A stretch of DNA of 64,000 nucleotides from Methylobacter sp. (GTDB lineage: Bacteria; Pseudomonadota; Gammaproteobacteria; Methylococcales; Methylomonadaceae): contig JAGXGY010000023.1 of assembly GCA_024636505.1 (NCBI GenBank), forward strand, positions 1 to 64,000. Direction: 5' to 3'. Numbering within the stretch: position 1 is the stretch's first letter; each line of letters starts with the position of its first letter. A program made the position numbers and the translations under genes. Shown here piece after piece: positions 16,463-24,191 of this stretch. The notes under the pieces are model-generated. The model was not told where the DNA came from. It ran no database searches and saw nothing but the letters and a program-made list of their open reading frames with translations.

Positions 16463-16615
16463 GTTGTTTAATTCCTGTTGTTATCAGCTTAATTAATGTT
16501 TTTGGTGAAATTGCCCTTACCCCGCACCTACAAAACCTACAAAAGGGTTATATTTAAGTACCCCCTGAAATGAAAGGGGGTTTTGTAGGTTCTGTAGGCT
16601 TGGGGTAGGCGTGTT

Positions 16616-18796
16616 TTAGAGAAAAAAAGGGTTAATTGAATATTCCGGTAAAGGTGGCCGCCCGGTAGGTGGTTTTGGTTTTCTCTGCATCATCAGCCAG
16701 CTTTCTTCTATCAGAACATTACAGGCCGCTTCCACCTCCTGTTTTTCATTCAAGCCGTGCCAGCCCTTTTGCTGCACAATCCTGCTGTTAAACGGGTTAG
16801 GTAAAGCCCCTGCTTTTATCTTATCCGCCAGTCTTACCGCCGCTTCATGCTCTGGACTCTCAGCCATTGCATAAATACGCCTAGCGTGTGATTCCAGATA
16901 AACACACCACTCAACCGCCAGCATTGCCGCCTGTGCGGTGACATTACCCTGCGCCTTGCCGTCTGCAATGTCGATACAGTGGAATATCAAGGCCAATGAA
17001 GGCATCAATGAACGGAACTTCCCGAAGTGTTCAACCATCAAGGGGTTAGTTTCCTGTTGAATCTTGACGGTTTGCAAGTCCGTCAGCCATTCATTAAAAA
17101 CCGCCTGTCCAGCATCATCAAAACGAAAGTAGGGCCGGTCGTCATATTCAGATTGAACCGCACCGCATCCGATAAAATCCAGTTCAGCCAATGCCTTCAT
17201 AATATCGAAAGCTCGCCGCTTCTCTGCCTTATTCGGTATTGTGTCAATCAATCGCCAGCGTTCCGGCTCATCAGGCCACACGGCAAGCTGTAAGCGTTGC
17301 ATCAGGCCGTCATTACTTCCATTCTGCGCTTGATACAGATACCGCCGTAACTTGTCCGGCTGTATGCCACCTAATAGACTGATACAAATATTAGGTGCTT
17401 CGGTAAGGCCTCTACCAATCTTAAAATCTGTATAGCTGCCATTACCGTTCCAGCCTTCCAGAAAATAGGCGCGTTCGTCTGCTCCGTCCTCTCTGTCCCA
17501 TTTAACCAATAAGGCGGTTAATTCATCCCTGAATGTCAAAAGGCCGCGCGGGTTCTGGTTCTGTAAAACCGTCATGCTTTGCACGCTGGTTTCATTGGTT
17601 TTGAATAGTCGCCGGGTGGCTTCGGGTTCGGCGTTCTCTGATAACTCCATGTAATCAGCTTTTAACTTCTGCAAGTCATCACCTTTGACTACGCAATCTT
17701 TGCCCTTACCCTTGGCCGCCTTGGATAACTGCCCTTTTACATCATCAATCATGGCTTTGTTTGCCAGCATATCGAACTCAGCCCCGGCTTTGTCCTGCTC
17801 GTACTGTTCGCCATATTCAGCTTGCAGGCGTTCAAGTAGGCTCATTGGCTCTTTCATGCTGGGGGATTTCAGTACAACCGAAGGCCGCCCGATAGCCGCA
17901 CCCCATACATTCGGTATGATTTCCCAGTCATCCAAGCGTTTAGGCCTGATACTGCACCCCGCGCCAATGATAGAACCCACAATAACAAGGCTCGATATTG
18001 CTGCAAAGTCTGGGGGTGTCTGCATCCGGTGGCTAACATCAGCCAGCCAATGCCGGAACGGTTCGGGTATCAGTTCAGATTGTAATGCTTGAACGGGTGG
18101 CGTTTTGGTTTCAATTTCTCTCGGTTTTTCCCACAAATCGCCATACCCCGCACTGACAGAACCGACAAAACCCCATCCTTCCGGTATAGGCTCGGCGTTT
18201 TTCAGCTCTGCCCGTAGTTCCTCCCTTAATGCTTCATGCACATTTTCAGCAATCGGCGCGTAACCACCCCAATCATTAATGAAGGATTGCACCCAGTCCA
18301 CCACATCGCCTTTATATGGTAATCCAGACAACCGCAACACTTTAACCTGTGGCGGTTCTGGTAGTGCCATCAATGCCCCGTAAACATCTTTTATATAATG
18401 CTCGCCCGGCTCGTCTGCATCCGGTAACAGGTACACCAGCTTATAACCGTTTAAAGGTGTCCAGTCAGCCTGTTTTGCCGCTTGTGAGCCTCCAAGGCTG
18501 CTAACGGCTGCAATACCTACACTCTGCAAGGCCGCCGCACTCTTTTCGCCCTCTACGATAAAAACAGCTTTGTCCTTTGGATGTGCTGCCAGCTTATCAA
18601 GTCCAAATAAAGGCCGTGGGTTTAACTCGATACCAGCCGCCCAGGTTGCGCCGTTGCGTTTAAAGAATGGGACAACATCCTTTTTGCCTTCTTCATCCTG
18701 ATACCGGCCAACAACCCCGAAGGGTGCGCCATCCATAGCGCAATAGTTCCAAGCATGAATTAATGGTTTGCCGTTGTAACTCTTTGGGATGTTCAT
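16616..18796 (-). CDS. Toprim-DUF3987 replication protein (primase/helicase-like)
   Basis: 726 residues. The N-terminal part has Toprim features: VFIVEGEKSAAAL near residue 70 (catalytic Glu) and LLPDADEPG near residue 127 (DxD), as in primases that synthesise RNA primers. From about residue 240 on it matches the DUF3987 type, with a degenerate Walker A (GRPSVVLKSPSMKEP), 'NPRGLLTFRDELTALL' and AFFLEGWNGNG-like 'YFLEGWNGNGSYTD'. The catalytic core of a normal primase and the CHC2 zinc finger are not in this chain; the zinc finger is encoded separately at 18984. It probably starts or drives replication of the excised element. ATGA overlap with the gene upstream. Confidence 0.8.
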   Translation of the reverse strand: MNIPKSYNGKPLIHAWNYCAMDGAPFGVVGRYQDEEGKKDVVPFFKRNGATWAAGIELNPRPLFGLDKLAAHPKDKAVFIVEGEKSAAALQSVGIAAVSSLGGSQAAKQADWTPLNGYKLVYLLPDADEPGEHYIKDVYGALMALPEPPQVKVLRLSGLPYKGDVVDWVQSFINDWGGYAPIAENVHEALREELRAELKNAEPIPEGWGFVGSVSAGYGDLWEKPREIETKTPPVQALQSELIPEPFRHWLADVSHRMQTPPDFAAISSLVIVGSIIGAGCSIRPKRLDDWEIIPNVWGAAIGRPSVVLKSPSMKEPMSLLERLQAEYGEQYEQDKAGAEFDMLANKAMIDDVKGQLSKAAKGKGKDCVVKGDDLQKLKADYMELSENAEPEATRRLFKTNETSVQSMTVLQNQNPRGLLTFRDELTALLVKWDREDGADERAYFLEGWNGNGSYTDFKIGRGLTEAPNICISLLGGIQPDKLRRYLYQAQNGSNDGLMQRLQLAVWPDEPERWRLIDTIPNKAEKRRAFDIMKALAELDFIGCGAVQSEYDDRPYFRFDDAGQAVFNEWLTDLQTVKIQQETNPLMVEHFGKFRSLMPSLALIFHCIDIADGKAQGNVTAQAAMLAVEWCVYLESHARRIYAMAESPEHEAAVRLADKIKAGALPNPFNSRIVQQKGWHGLNEKQEVEAACNVLIEESWLMMQRKPKPPTGRPPLPEYSINPFFL

Positions 18797-18987
18797 ATAA
18801 GCAACTCCCCGTCAATTTCCCAGCCGTTACCTGTAAACGATTCGGCAATAGTTACCGTTTGCTTAGTTCCTGCATGGTTCGTTATTGTTAGGGTTAAGCT
18901 TAAAAGCTCGTCATCCTCTGCAATAACTCCTTTTTCACTCAAATCATCTGATAACAACTCGGCCAATATTCTTAATCTGATACTCAT
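18793..18987 (-). CDS. unknown small element protein
   Basis: 64 residues starting MSIRLRILAELLSDDLSEKG; acidic, with a beta-rich second half (LLSLTLTITNHAGTKQTVTI). ATG 18987 overlaps the stop of the CHC2 gene (ATGA), so it is preferred to 18999. Its stop overlaps the start of the DUF3987 gene. It sits exactly between the two primase parts, so a partner role is possible. I do not recognise a family. Confidence 0.55.
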   Translation of the reverse strand: MSIRLRILAELLSDDLSEKGVIAEDDELLSLTLTITNHAGTKQTVTIAESFTGNGWEIDGELLI

Positions 18988-19283
18988 ATTAACCCCCAAT
19001 CATCAGCCAGCTTTGCCAGTGCTTCGACAAATTCAAGCCCGTACACGGCCATAGTGAAGGCGATAACATCACCGCCAGCAATCCCACAAGAAAAGCATTT
19101 AAACGCGCCTGTCGTCAGATTTACACGGAAAGAACCGGGCTTATTGTCTGCATGGAAGCAACACAAGCCGCCGTCATTCCAGCTATGCTTTTTGAGCGTT
19201 GCGCCGGGTAGTTCATGCCGGTAAAAGTCAAACGGTAAAAGTGAGCGTTTGATATAATCAGCATTCAGTTTTTTGTTAAACAT
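18984..19283 (-). CDS. stand-alone CHC2 primase zinc finger protein
   Basis: 99 residues. 'DGGLCCFHADNKPGSFRVNL' then 'GAFKCFSCGIAGGDVIAFTM' form the C-H-C-C zinc-binding domain found at the N-terminus of DnaG-type primases, where it recognises template DNA. Here it ends after the 'FVEALAKLADDWGL' helix, without the RNA polymerase domain. It is coupled to the downstream genes ending in the Toprim/DUF3987 protein, so together they may form a two-chain primase. Confidence 0.85.
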   Translation of the reverse strand: MFNKKLNADYIKRSLLPFDFYRHELPGATLKKHSWNDGGLCCFHADNKPGSFRVNLTTGAFKCFSCGIAGGDVIAFTMAVYGLEFVEALAKLADDWGLI

Positions 19284-19515
19284 TATCGCCCCCTAAGTTC
19301 GCTGCTTGGGGGTTCCCCTTCAAATACGCTGGGTTAATCCACGGTGTATAGCCTGTAAACTCAAGTCGAACACTCCGCCGGTATTGTCTAAGAATTGCCA
19401 GCTTGTTGATTGCGTCCGTGTAGTCAAGTTCTTGGCTCAACACAACATCCCCGGCTTTACCTTTGGCAACCACTACAAACAGCTCTACTGGTTCGAAGTC
19501 ATCAAGGTTAATCAT
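19276..19515 (-). CDS. unknown small element protein
   Basis: 79 residues, MINLDDFEPVELFVVVAKGK with a beta-alpha pattern and 'YRRSVRLEFTGYTPWINPAY'. Overlaps the CHC2 gene start by 8 bases and the winged-helix gene end by ATGA. No family recognised; expression is supported by its position in the coupled operon. Confidence 0.55.
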   Translation of the reverse strand: MINLDDFEPVELFVVVAKGKAGDVVLSQELDYTDAINKLAILRQYRRSVRLEFTGYTPWINPAYLKGNPQAANLGGDNV

Positions 19516-19928
19516 GCTGCCACCTTCGCCGCTGCCATTGCTTCAAATTCATCAACCGCTTTGCAAAACGCCTTAATCCGGTAGGCCAATTCCGGCGTAA
19601 ACTCTGCATAGAGTTCGTAGCGGGTAAAGATAAAAACACGATGCACAACATCCTTTGTTATTGCTGCCTCATCGTGATTAACAATCACCCACCCTTTATC
19701 CCTCAACTTGTCGATATAGCCGCCTAAACGATAGCTATGGGATGCAAAATCAAATTCTCGGTGTGACAGCATCACGCCAGCCGGTAACAGCCGTCTTAAT
19801 GCCCTAGATTGAAGGCTTCCGATTCTTGGGAATATCACATTGTCAGAATCTAACAGGGGCTTGGTGTCCTTGTAATCGGCGCGTGCAATACGGCGGCGGT
19901 TGTCTCTTATAACTTTTGAAGTAATCAT
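19512..19928 (-). CDS. winged-helix DNA-binding element protein
   Basis: 138 residues. The segment LQSRALRRLLPAGVMLSHRE followed by 'SHSYRLGGYIDKLRDKGWVI' matches the winged-helix pattern seen in phage-type helix-turn-helix proteins in which a short recognition helix precedes a LRxKGW turn. The rest is alpha-helical (AYRIKAFCKAVDEFEAMAAA). It may control the operon or bind the replication origin; neither is shown. It overlaps the AlpA-like gene by one base. Confidence 0.55.
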   Translation of the reverse strand: MITSKVIRDNRRRIARADYKDTKPLLDSDNVIFPRIGSLQSRALRRLLPAGVMLSHREFDFASHSYRLGGYIDKLRDKGWVIVNHDEAAITKDVVHRVFIFTRYELYAEFTPELAYRIKAFCKAVDEFEAMAAAKVAA

Positions 19929-20143
19929 TACGCCACCGCCTTATTTTGAGCTGATACCCAATTAAAGAACTTGGTTTCATCTATAAGAACCTTACGGCCA
20001 ATGCGAACAATTGCGCCGGACTTAGCAAGTCCGTTGGTGTGTTCGTTGAAGATAAGGGAACGAAGGCCGCCCGTATTAAAGGCGGTATGCTTGGCTGTGA
20101 ATTGTTGGACTGTTAGATAAGCCCATGCTGTTTGTGTTGTCAT
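19928..20143 (-). CDS. AlpA/excisionase-like helix-turn-helix protein
   Basis: 71 residues: LTVQQFTAKHTAFNTGGLRS, then 'NGLAKSGAIVRIGRKVLIDE' and a final 'FFNWVSAQN'. This is the MerR-like small fold of AlpA and Xis proteins, which control integrase action or excision. As the first gene of the coupled replication operon it is a candidate for the switch between integrated and replicating states. The 204 bases upstream hold repeat sequences. Confidence 0.65.
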   Translation of the reverse strand: MTTQTAWAYLTVQQFTAKHTAFNTGGLRSLIFNEHTNGLAKSGAIVRIGRKVLIDETKFFNWVSAQNKAVA

Positions 20144-20251
20144 TTGTTATGTCTCATAGTTGCGTCCGGTGCGTTATTGCTCCGGCTCGATTAAAACTAT
20201 AAGCTATTGATTTTCATTAAAAAATACTGTGAATGCTGTCAATTTTTACAC

Positions 20252-20345
20252 TCGCACCATTCGCACCATTCGCAAGGCTCTATAAATATGACACGCACAA
20301 AAAAGGCGACATTAAGCCGCCTTGTTAAATTCGCACCATTCACAC
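20252..20345. repeat. iteron-like ATTCGCACC repeats
   Basis: CTCGCACCATTCGCACCATTC followed by GCAAGG, and further on ATTCGCACCATTCACAC: a 10-base unit (ATTCGCACCA) repeated with small changes at two spots about 80 bases apart, in the gap between the AlpA-like gene and the gene at 20348. Part of the second group lies next to the stop of that gene. A hairpin AAGGCG-ACATTAAG-CCGCCTT lies between. They could be the operator of the operon or a replication origin. Confidence 0.45.
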
Positions 20346-20347
20346 TA

Positions 20348-21067
20348 TTATGGCTTTTTAGACTTTCCCCCTTGGTTTCTTTTAAACTGCCATACGCTTT
20401 CGCCATTATCCATAATCCACCTGTCAGCTCCATTTGCCCATATATACTTATCCGTTTGCGGTGTAATGTTCGCCAGCTCTATTTTTATTTCTTCATTTGT
20501 TAAACGATTGAGTTCTTGAATAATGAGTTCACGGTTATTTTCGTGTTTATCACATAGGGCTACATACCATTCGGTAAGTATATTCATTCTCTTTTGGTTC
20601 TTTCCTTCTGGCTTCGTATCTGTTTCTGCATGACCAATCGCACCATCGGCTTCGGTGGCCAGCATCAGAATCGGTGTAATTTGAATTGATGGGTTAAGGT
20701 GGTCTGTGTTGTAACCTTTACTTTGTGCCCATGTTAACCAGTTTGTAGGTGTGTCAGTTTCTTTTAAAATGCCAATAGCAATTGCAGACTTGGCAAGCGT
20801 TAAAATCCTGTTCATTATTGTTATTAAAGCGTGCGCTCTATCTCGGCCAGTAGAGCCATCAGGGCAATGTTTGAGCCCGTACTCTATGGCTTCTTTTGTG
20901 TTTTCGTTAAATCCAAGCACAATCATTTTGCAGGCGCGCTCAATATCCCATGAATCCATTTGCAAGGCCACATCATCAGCGAACGTTCCAGAACTTACCA
21001 TCTGATAATTTTCATCGTGGTCAAGCCTTAGCCGTCCTTTGTCATCAATCCAAGTTTTACCCATCAC
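20348..21067 (-). CDS. unknown element protein
   Basis: 239 residues, helical and acidic in the middle, with a basic tail (WQFKRNQGGKSKKP). Visible segments: WDIERACKMIVLGFNENTKE, 'RDRAHALITIMNRILTLAKS'. I do not recognise the family. It overlaps the integrase start/stop by ATGA-type coupling (start 21067, integrase stop 21064), so both are probably made from one transcript. Cargo or a regulatory role are equally possible. Confidence 0.6.
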   Translation of the reverse strand: MMGKTWIDDKGRLRLDHDENYQMVSSGTFADDVALQMDSWDIERACKMIVLGFNENTKEAIEYGLKHCPDGSTGRDRAHALITIMNRILTLAKSAIAIGILKETDTPTNWLTWAQSKGYNTDHLNPSIQITPILMLATEADGAIGHAETDTKPEGKNQKRMNILTEWYVALCDKHENNRELIIQELNRLTNEEIKIELANITPQTDKYIWANGADRWIMDNGESVWQFKRNQGGKSKKP

Positions 21068-22131
21068 ACGCCCCCAAATATCTTGGCGTTCATGCTCTCA
21101 ATCACGCTGGACACATGACCATCTGATAAATGCGCGTAACGCTTAACCATGCTTAACGTCTTATGCCCTAGTATCTCGGCAATCTCAGCCAGTGACGCGC
21201 CATTCATAGCCAAATAAGACGCGGTGCAATGTCTCAAGTCGTGCCATGTAAAATCGGTTATCTCAGCAACCCTAAGCGCACTTGCAAAGGCTTTACGTAA
21301 ATCAATTGGCTTTTGTGGGTTTCTGTCGCTTGGGAATAATAGCGTAGTATCAAGCCGTCGAACCTTTGCATGTTCTTGTAACAGTGATAAGGCCAAACCG
21401 GATAAAGGAACGCGCCGCCTGTCCCCGTTCTTGGTTTCGTGCAGAATTAAAAAACCATCCTTAAGGTTTACATCCCTCCAATTTAGCCCCATCAGTTCGC
21501 CTTGTCTCATGCCGCTGGACAATGCCACAATCACACATGGATAAAGCAAAGGGTTTGGTGATTCTTTACAGGCTTGCAATAATTTTGCTCGGTCGTCATC
21601 ATCAAGATAGCGAACGCGCCCCCTTGACTCAGTTGGCTTTTTTACCTTCCGCATCGGTGAATCTTCGAGCCATTGCCATTCATTCACCGCCACACTGAAA
21701 GCATGGGATAAAGCCGCCAAATATCGAACTACCGTGGCCGGGTTTCTATGTTCACCGCGTGTAGTTGCGCCGCTTGCTAGTTCGTCCCGGTATTGCCCAA
21801 CCATAGCCGCTGTTACGTCTGAAAGAAGATAAGCCCCCATCTTGTCCTTCCACCATTCGAGCTGCTGCTTTTGTTGCCGGGCTTGTTTTGGCTTTGTTGG
21901 TAAAATGTCCTTGATGTACCTATCGGCCAAATCTGCAAAGGTGTGTTTTTTTGCTTCTGCTGTTTTGAAGTGTCGCCCCTCTCTTATTGCGCTTTCGGTA
22001 TCTTGCACCCACTTTTTTGCATCAGTGAGCCGGTTAAAGGTGGCCGTTTGTGCTGGATAACCTTTTAAGCGAATTTGCGCGGTGTAATAAGGCTTGTTGT
22101 CTGCGGTTTGTCTTTTGGTGATGGTCGCCAT
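21064..22131 (-). CDS. int: tyrosine recombinase (integrase)
   Basis: 355 residues: N-terminal arm-binding region (MATITKRQTADNKPYYTAQI), core-binding SAM-like domain (about 60-160) and catalytic domain. Active-site residues: Arg in ALSSGMRQGELMGLNW, HDLRHCTASYLAMNG (His-x-x-Arg), GHKTLSMVKRYAHLSD (His/Trp-type position and the Tyr nucleophile). It integrates and excises the element at the tRNA-Asn site. It lies about 280 bases inside attR and reads away from it. A repeat pair near both att sites may be its arm sites. Confidence 0.95.
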   Translation of the reverse strand: MATITKRQTADNKPYYTAQIRLKGYPAQTATFNRLTDAKKWVQDTESAIREGRHFKTAEAKKHTFADLADRYIKDILPTKPKQARQQKQQLEWWKDKMGAYLLSDVTAAMVGQYRDELASGATTRGEHRNPATVVRYLAALSHAFSVAVNEWQWLEDSPMRKVKKPTESRGRVRYLDDDDRAKLLQACKESPNPLLYPCVIVALSSGMRQGELMGLNWRDVNLKDGFLILHETKNGDRRRVPLSGLALSLLQEHAKVRRLDTTLLFPSDRNPQKPIDLRKAFASALRVAEITDFTWHDLRHCTASYLAMNGASLAEIAEILGHKTLSMVKRYAHLSDGHVSSVIESMNAKIFGGV

Positions 22132-22274
22132 GATTGCCCTCTATGGGATAGCAACCGGCTTTCTGATATGATGCTTTAGCCATTGCTTAACCCTGCTTGT
22201 TAAGTATCGGTAAGGCCTTGTTGGTGCTGATACACCCTCAAGGCCGCTTTGTTTCTAGGGTTTCATTATACACT

Positions 22275-22299
22275 CACGTTGCACTCACGTTGCAATTGA
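22275..22299 (+). repeat. 25-bp repeat inside the right end of the element
   Basis: Exact second copy of 15377-15401. Here a further CACTCACGTT precedes it, giving three CACGTT units. It lies between the integrase start and attR, where arm-binding sites are expected. Confidence 0.7.
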
Positions 22300-22410
22300 G
22301 TATAAAAAAGGGCAATAAATGGCAATAATGGACAACAAGACAAAACAGTTAAGTTATTGAATTATTTATTATTGTTTGTTGCCGGTTGTTGTTGATTATT
22401 GGATTAATAG

Positions 22411-22467
22411 GACTGTTAATCATTAGGTCGGCGGTTCGAGCCCGTCCGGGGGAGCCAAGTAAATCAA
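22411..22467 (+). repeat. attachment site attR (57-bp direct repeat)
   Basis: The displaced 3' half of the original tRNA-Asn plus 10 bases, identical to attL. It lacks the 5' half and cannot make a tRNA. Confidence 0.95.
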
Positions 22468-22499
22468 GGGCTTAGAGTTAAATCTAAGCCCTTTTTTTT
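22468..22499 (+). terminator. original tRNA-Asn terminator
   Basis: GGGCTTAGA-GTTAAA-TCTAAGCCC then eight T. It starts at the first base after attR and was the terminator of the tRNA operon before integration. Confidence 0.85.
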
Positions 22500-22934
22500 G
22501 CCTGTTGATTTTACGCGGTCACTTTGTATATCAAAGGCTCGCTCGTCGATCATAAAACGCATCAATATCTTTTTACCCCACCGCAACCGCCTTTCCATTG
22601 CCGCTTTCGGGACATCGCCACGCAAACGCATTTTCGTCATTATTCAGATCCCCTTCCGTTAATCCGATGAAATTAAGTGACCACGACCCGCTATAACTAA
22701 CTGAAGAAGCATTACTGGATCGCTAGTCGAGGTTCAGAGCTGCTAAACACAGTCCGCGTCTTCGGCGAGCAAACACTTTGGCTACTGAATACACTAATTA
22801 AGGCGGTGTATGCGTTTCGGGAAAGGTAGCCAGATCAGGTGCTATCGATGACTTATAAAGGTATTACCTAATTGAACGGCTTGCTAAAACGGGCGAACTG
22901 TAACCAAGTATTGTATTATTCCAGCTTTATCAAA
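22500..22934. other. 435-base stretch without a recognised gene
   Basis: No supported ORF or RNA was found between the old tRNA terminator and the hairpin repeat at 22935. Short stretches such as 'LRRANTLATEY' on the plus strand might be remnants of an old gene but are interrupted by stops and cannot be named. Confidence 0.4.
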
Positions 22935-23038
22935 TTTCCTTGCTGGTTTGAGATCTCTTCCTTTAGGGGGAATCGTTAGATTTGACAATGCTGTATTCGC
23001 ATCGTTATCCTCTGGCAAGCTCCTCGTTCACGGGGAGG
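22935..23038 (+). repeat. three-hairpin dispersed repeat, copy 1
   Basis: TTTCCTTGCTGGTTTGAGA followed by three short stem-loops (CTCTTCCTTTAGGGGGAA, GCATCGTTATCC region, CTCCTCGTTCACGGGGAG). It aligns along its length with 43141-43247. The CC..TTTAGG..GG hairpins resemble ends of IS200/IS605-type elements, but no transposase is present. Confidence 0.6.
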
Positions 23039-23067
23039 TCGAATGTGGATTGAAACATGGGGCAGTT

Positions 23068-23208
23068 ATGAGCAATTATGAACAGGGAAAAAAAGCCAGG
23101 CGTATAGCCTCGGTAGTTTTTCTTTTAATAATGGTGGTGATTTTGGGGGGAACCTACCTGTCTGAACAGCAAAAAGCAGCGATTGATGGTAGTGAGTTAA
23201 CTTTGTGA
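23068..23208 (+). CDS. 46-residue single-span membrane protein
   Basis: Starting at ATG 23068 (not 22948, which lies in a repeat): MSNYEQGKKARRIASVVFLL, then a hydrophobic IMVVILGGTYL and a short polar tail. A basic N-terminus and one membrane helix suggest an inner-membrane small protein. It precedes the DHH gene by 50 bases on the same strand. It could be chance, but the composition is protein-like. Confidence 0.4.
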   Translation: MSNYEQGKKARRIASVVFLLIMVVILGGTYLSEQQKAAIDGSELTL

Positions 23209-23258
23209 AATGTATCAATAATTAGCTTATTCAGCGACGAAGGAGTTTTTAATAAAGC

Positions 23259-24104
23259 ATGACAGCAACCAATGAAATGTTAGTGATTTATCACGCCGAT
23301 TGCCTGGATGGATTAGGCGCGGCATGGAGTGCATTTTGTAAGCTGGGCTCCGGGGCCCGATACATTCCTGCTTCTCACGGTGATGCTATTCCCGATTTTG
23401 AAGCGGGAGCAATACTGTATATAGTCGATTTTTCCTATTCGCCGCAACTGTTGGTTGATGTCGCCGCAAAAGCCGGACGGATCATTCTGATCGATCATCA
23501 CATTACCGCAATGGAACAATGTGATGATTTTTTTAAGTCGCACCCGCTTCCTGAAAACTTGTCGATCAATTTCAACATGTCGAGGAGCGGTTGCATATTA
23601 ACTTGGCAGCATTTTTTCCACGATCAAAAGCCGCCTCAAATCCTGTTGCATATCGAAGATCGTGACATTTGGCATTTCAAACTGGACGGAACTCGAGAAA
23701 TAACCACGGCGTTGTTTGAGCGCATGCCTATCGATTTTTCCGAAATAGGTGCAATTGATCTTAAAGAACTGTTGGCGGTAGGCGCCATACAGTTAGCGCA
23801 ATTTACCGGCATGGTGAACAGGCTTGCCAAATATGCACACAGTGTCACAGTGGCTGGGCGGGTCGGACTTGCTGTTAATGCGCCGTCATTATTTTCCAGC
23901 GATCTTGGGCATGTGTTAGCAGAAAAATCAGGTACCTTTGGCATGACTTACCAATACGACGGCAGAAAACAGCGCTGGAATTTCTCGATTCGCTCAATCG
24001 GCGATTATGACGTGGGTCATCTGGCATTAGGTTTTGGCGGTGGAGGACATAAGAATGCGGCGGGTTTCGCGTTGGATTACAATCCATTTTTAACTATTGG
24101 GTAA
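23259..24104 (+). CDS. DHH family phosphoesterase
   Basis: 281 residues of the DHH/DHHA1 superfamily (RecJ, oligoribonuclease NrnA and cyclic-dinucleotide phosphodiesterases). Motifs: VIYHADCLDGLGAAW (first metal-binding Asp), IVDFSY, IILIDHHITA (the DHH motif), IEDRDIWHF, and the C-terminal DHHA1 signature GFGGGGHKNAAGF. It probably cleaves short nucleic acid or phosphate esters using Mn2+; the substrate cannot be told. A start at 23274 (MLVIYHAD) is also possible. It is followed by fumarase on the same strand. Confidence 0.85.
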   Translation: MTATNEMLVIYHADCLDGLGAAWSAFCKLGSGARYIPASHGDAIPDFEAGAILYIVDFSYSPQLLVDVAAKAGRIILIDHHITAMEQCDDFFKSHPLPENLSINFNMSRSGCILTWQHFFHDQKPPQILLHIEDRDIWHFKLDGTREITTALFERMPIDFSEIGAIDLKELLAVGAIQLAQFTGMVNRLAKYAHSVTVAGRVGLAVNAPSLFSSDLGHVLAEKSGTFGMTYQYDGRKQRWNFSIRSIGDYDVGHLALGFGGGGHKNAAGFALDYNPFLTIG

Positions 24105-24191
24105 ATGCTTTTTTCCAGAGTTAGGCCATAAAACTATTCAAGATACAATAATCATAACTGAATTTATCGCAACCCAATAGCAGGAGCCCTG

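Larger units (their letters stand above)
15274..22467. mobile_element. 7.1-kb integrative element in tRNA-Asn
   Basis: Bounded by a perfect 57-bp direct repeat (15274-15330 and 22411-22467) made of the 3' half of tRNA-Asn plus 10 bases. All genes inside are on the minus strand, in the order from the right end: tyrosine integrase, unknown protein, AlpA-like protein, winged-helix protein, small ORF, CHC2 zinc finger, small ORF, Toprim/DUF3987 protein, DUF5681 protein and three small paralogues. The right-hand genes up to DUF3987 are mostly joined by ATGA or similar overlaps. No capsid, tail, terminase large subunit, lysis or conjugation genes are present. It resembles phage satellites or minimal replicating islands rather than a complete prophage. 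Whether it still excises is not known. Confidence 0.93.

Noticed and set aside
15274-22467. Complete prophage
   Set aside because: No capsid, portal, large terminase, tail or lysis genes within the att sites, and only 7.1 kb.
23040-23060. GTGGATTGAAAC, like the end of a type I CRISPR repeat
   Set aside because: Only one occurrence, no second repeat at spacer distance and no cas genes. It follows a dispersed hairpin repeat whose other copy lacks these bases, so it is chance.
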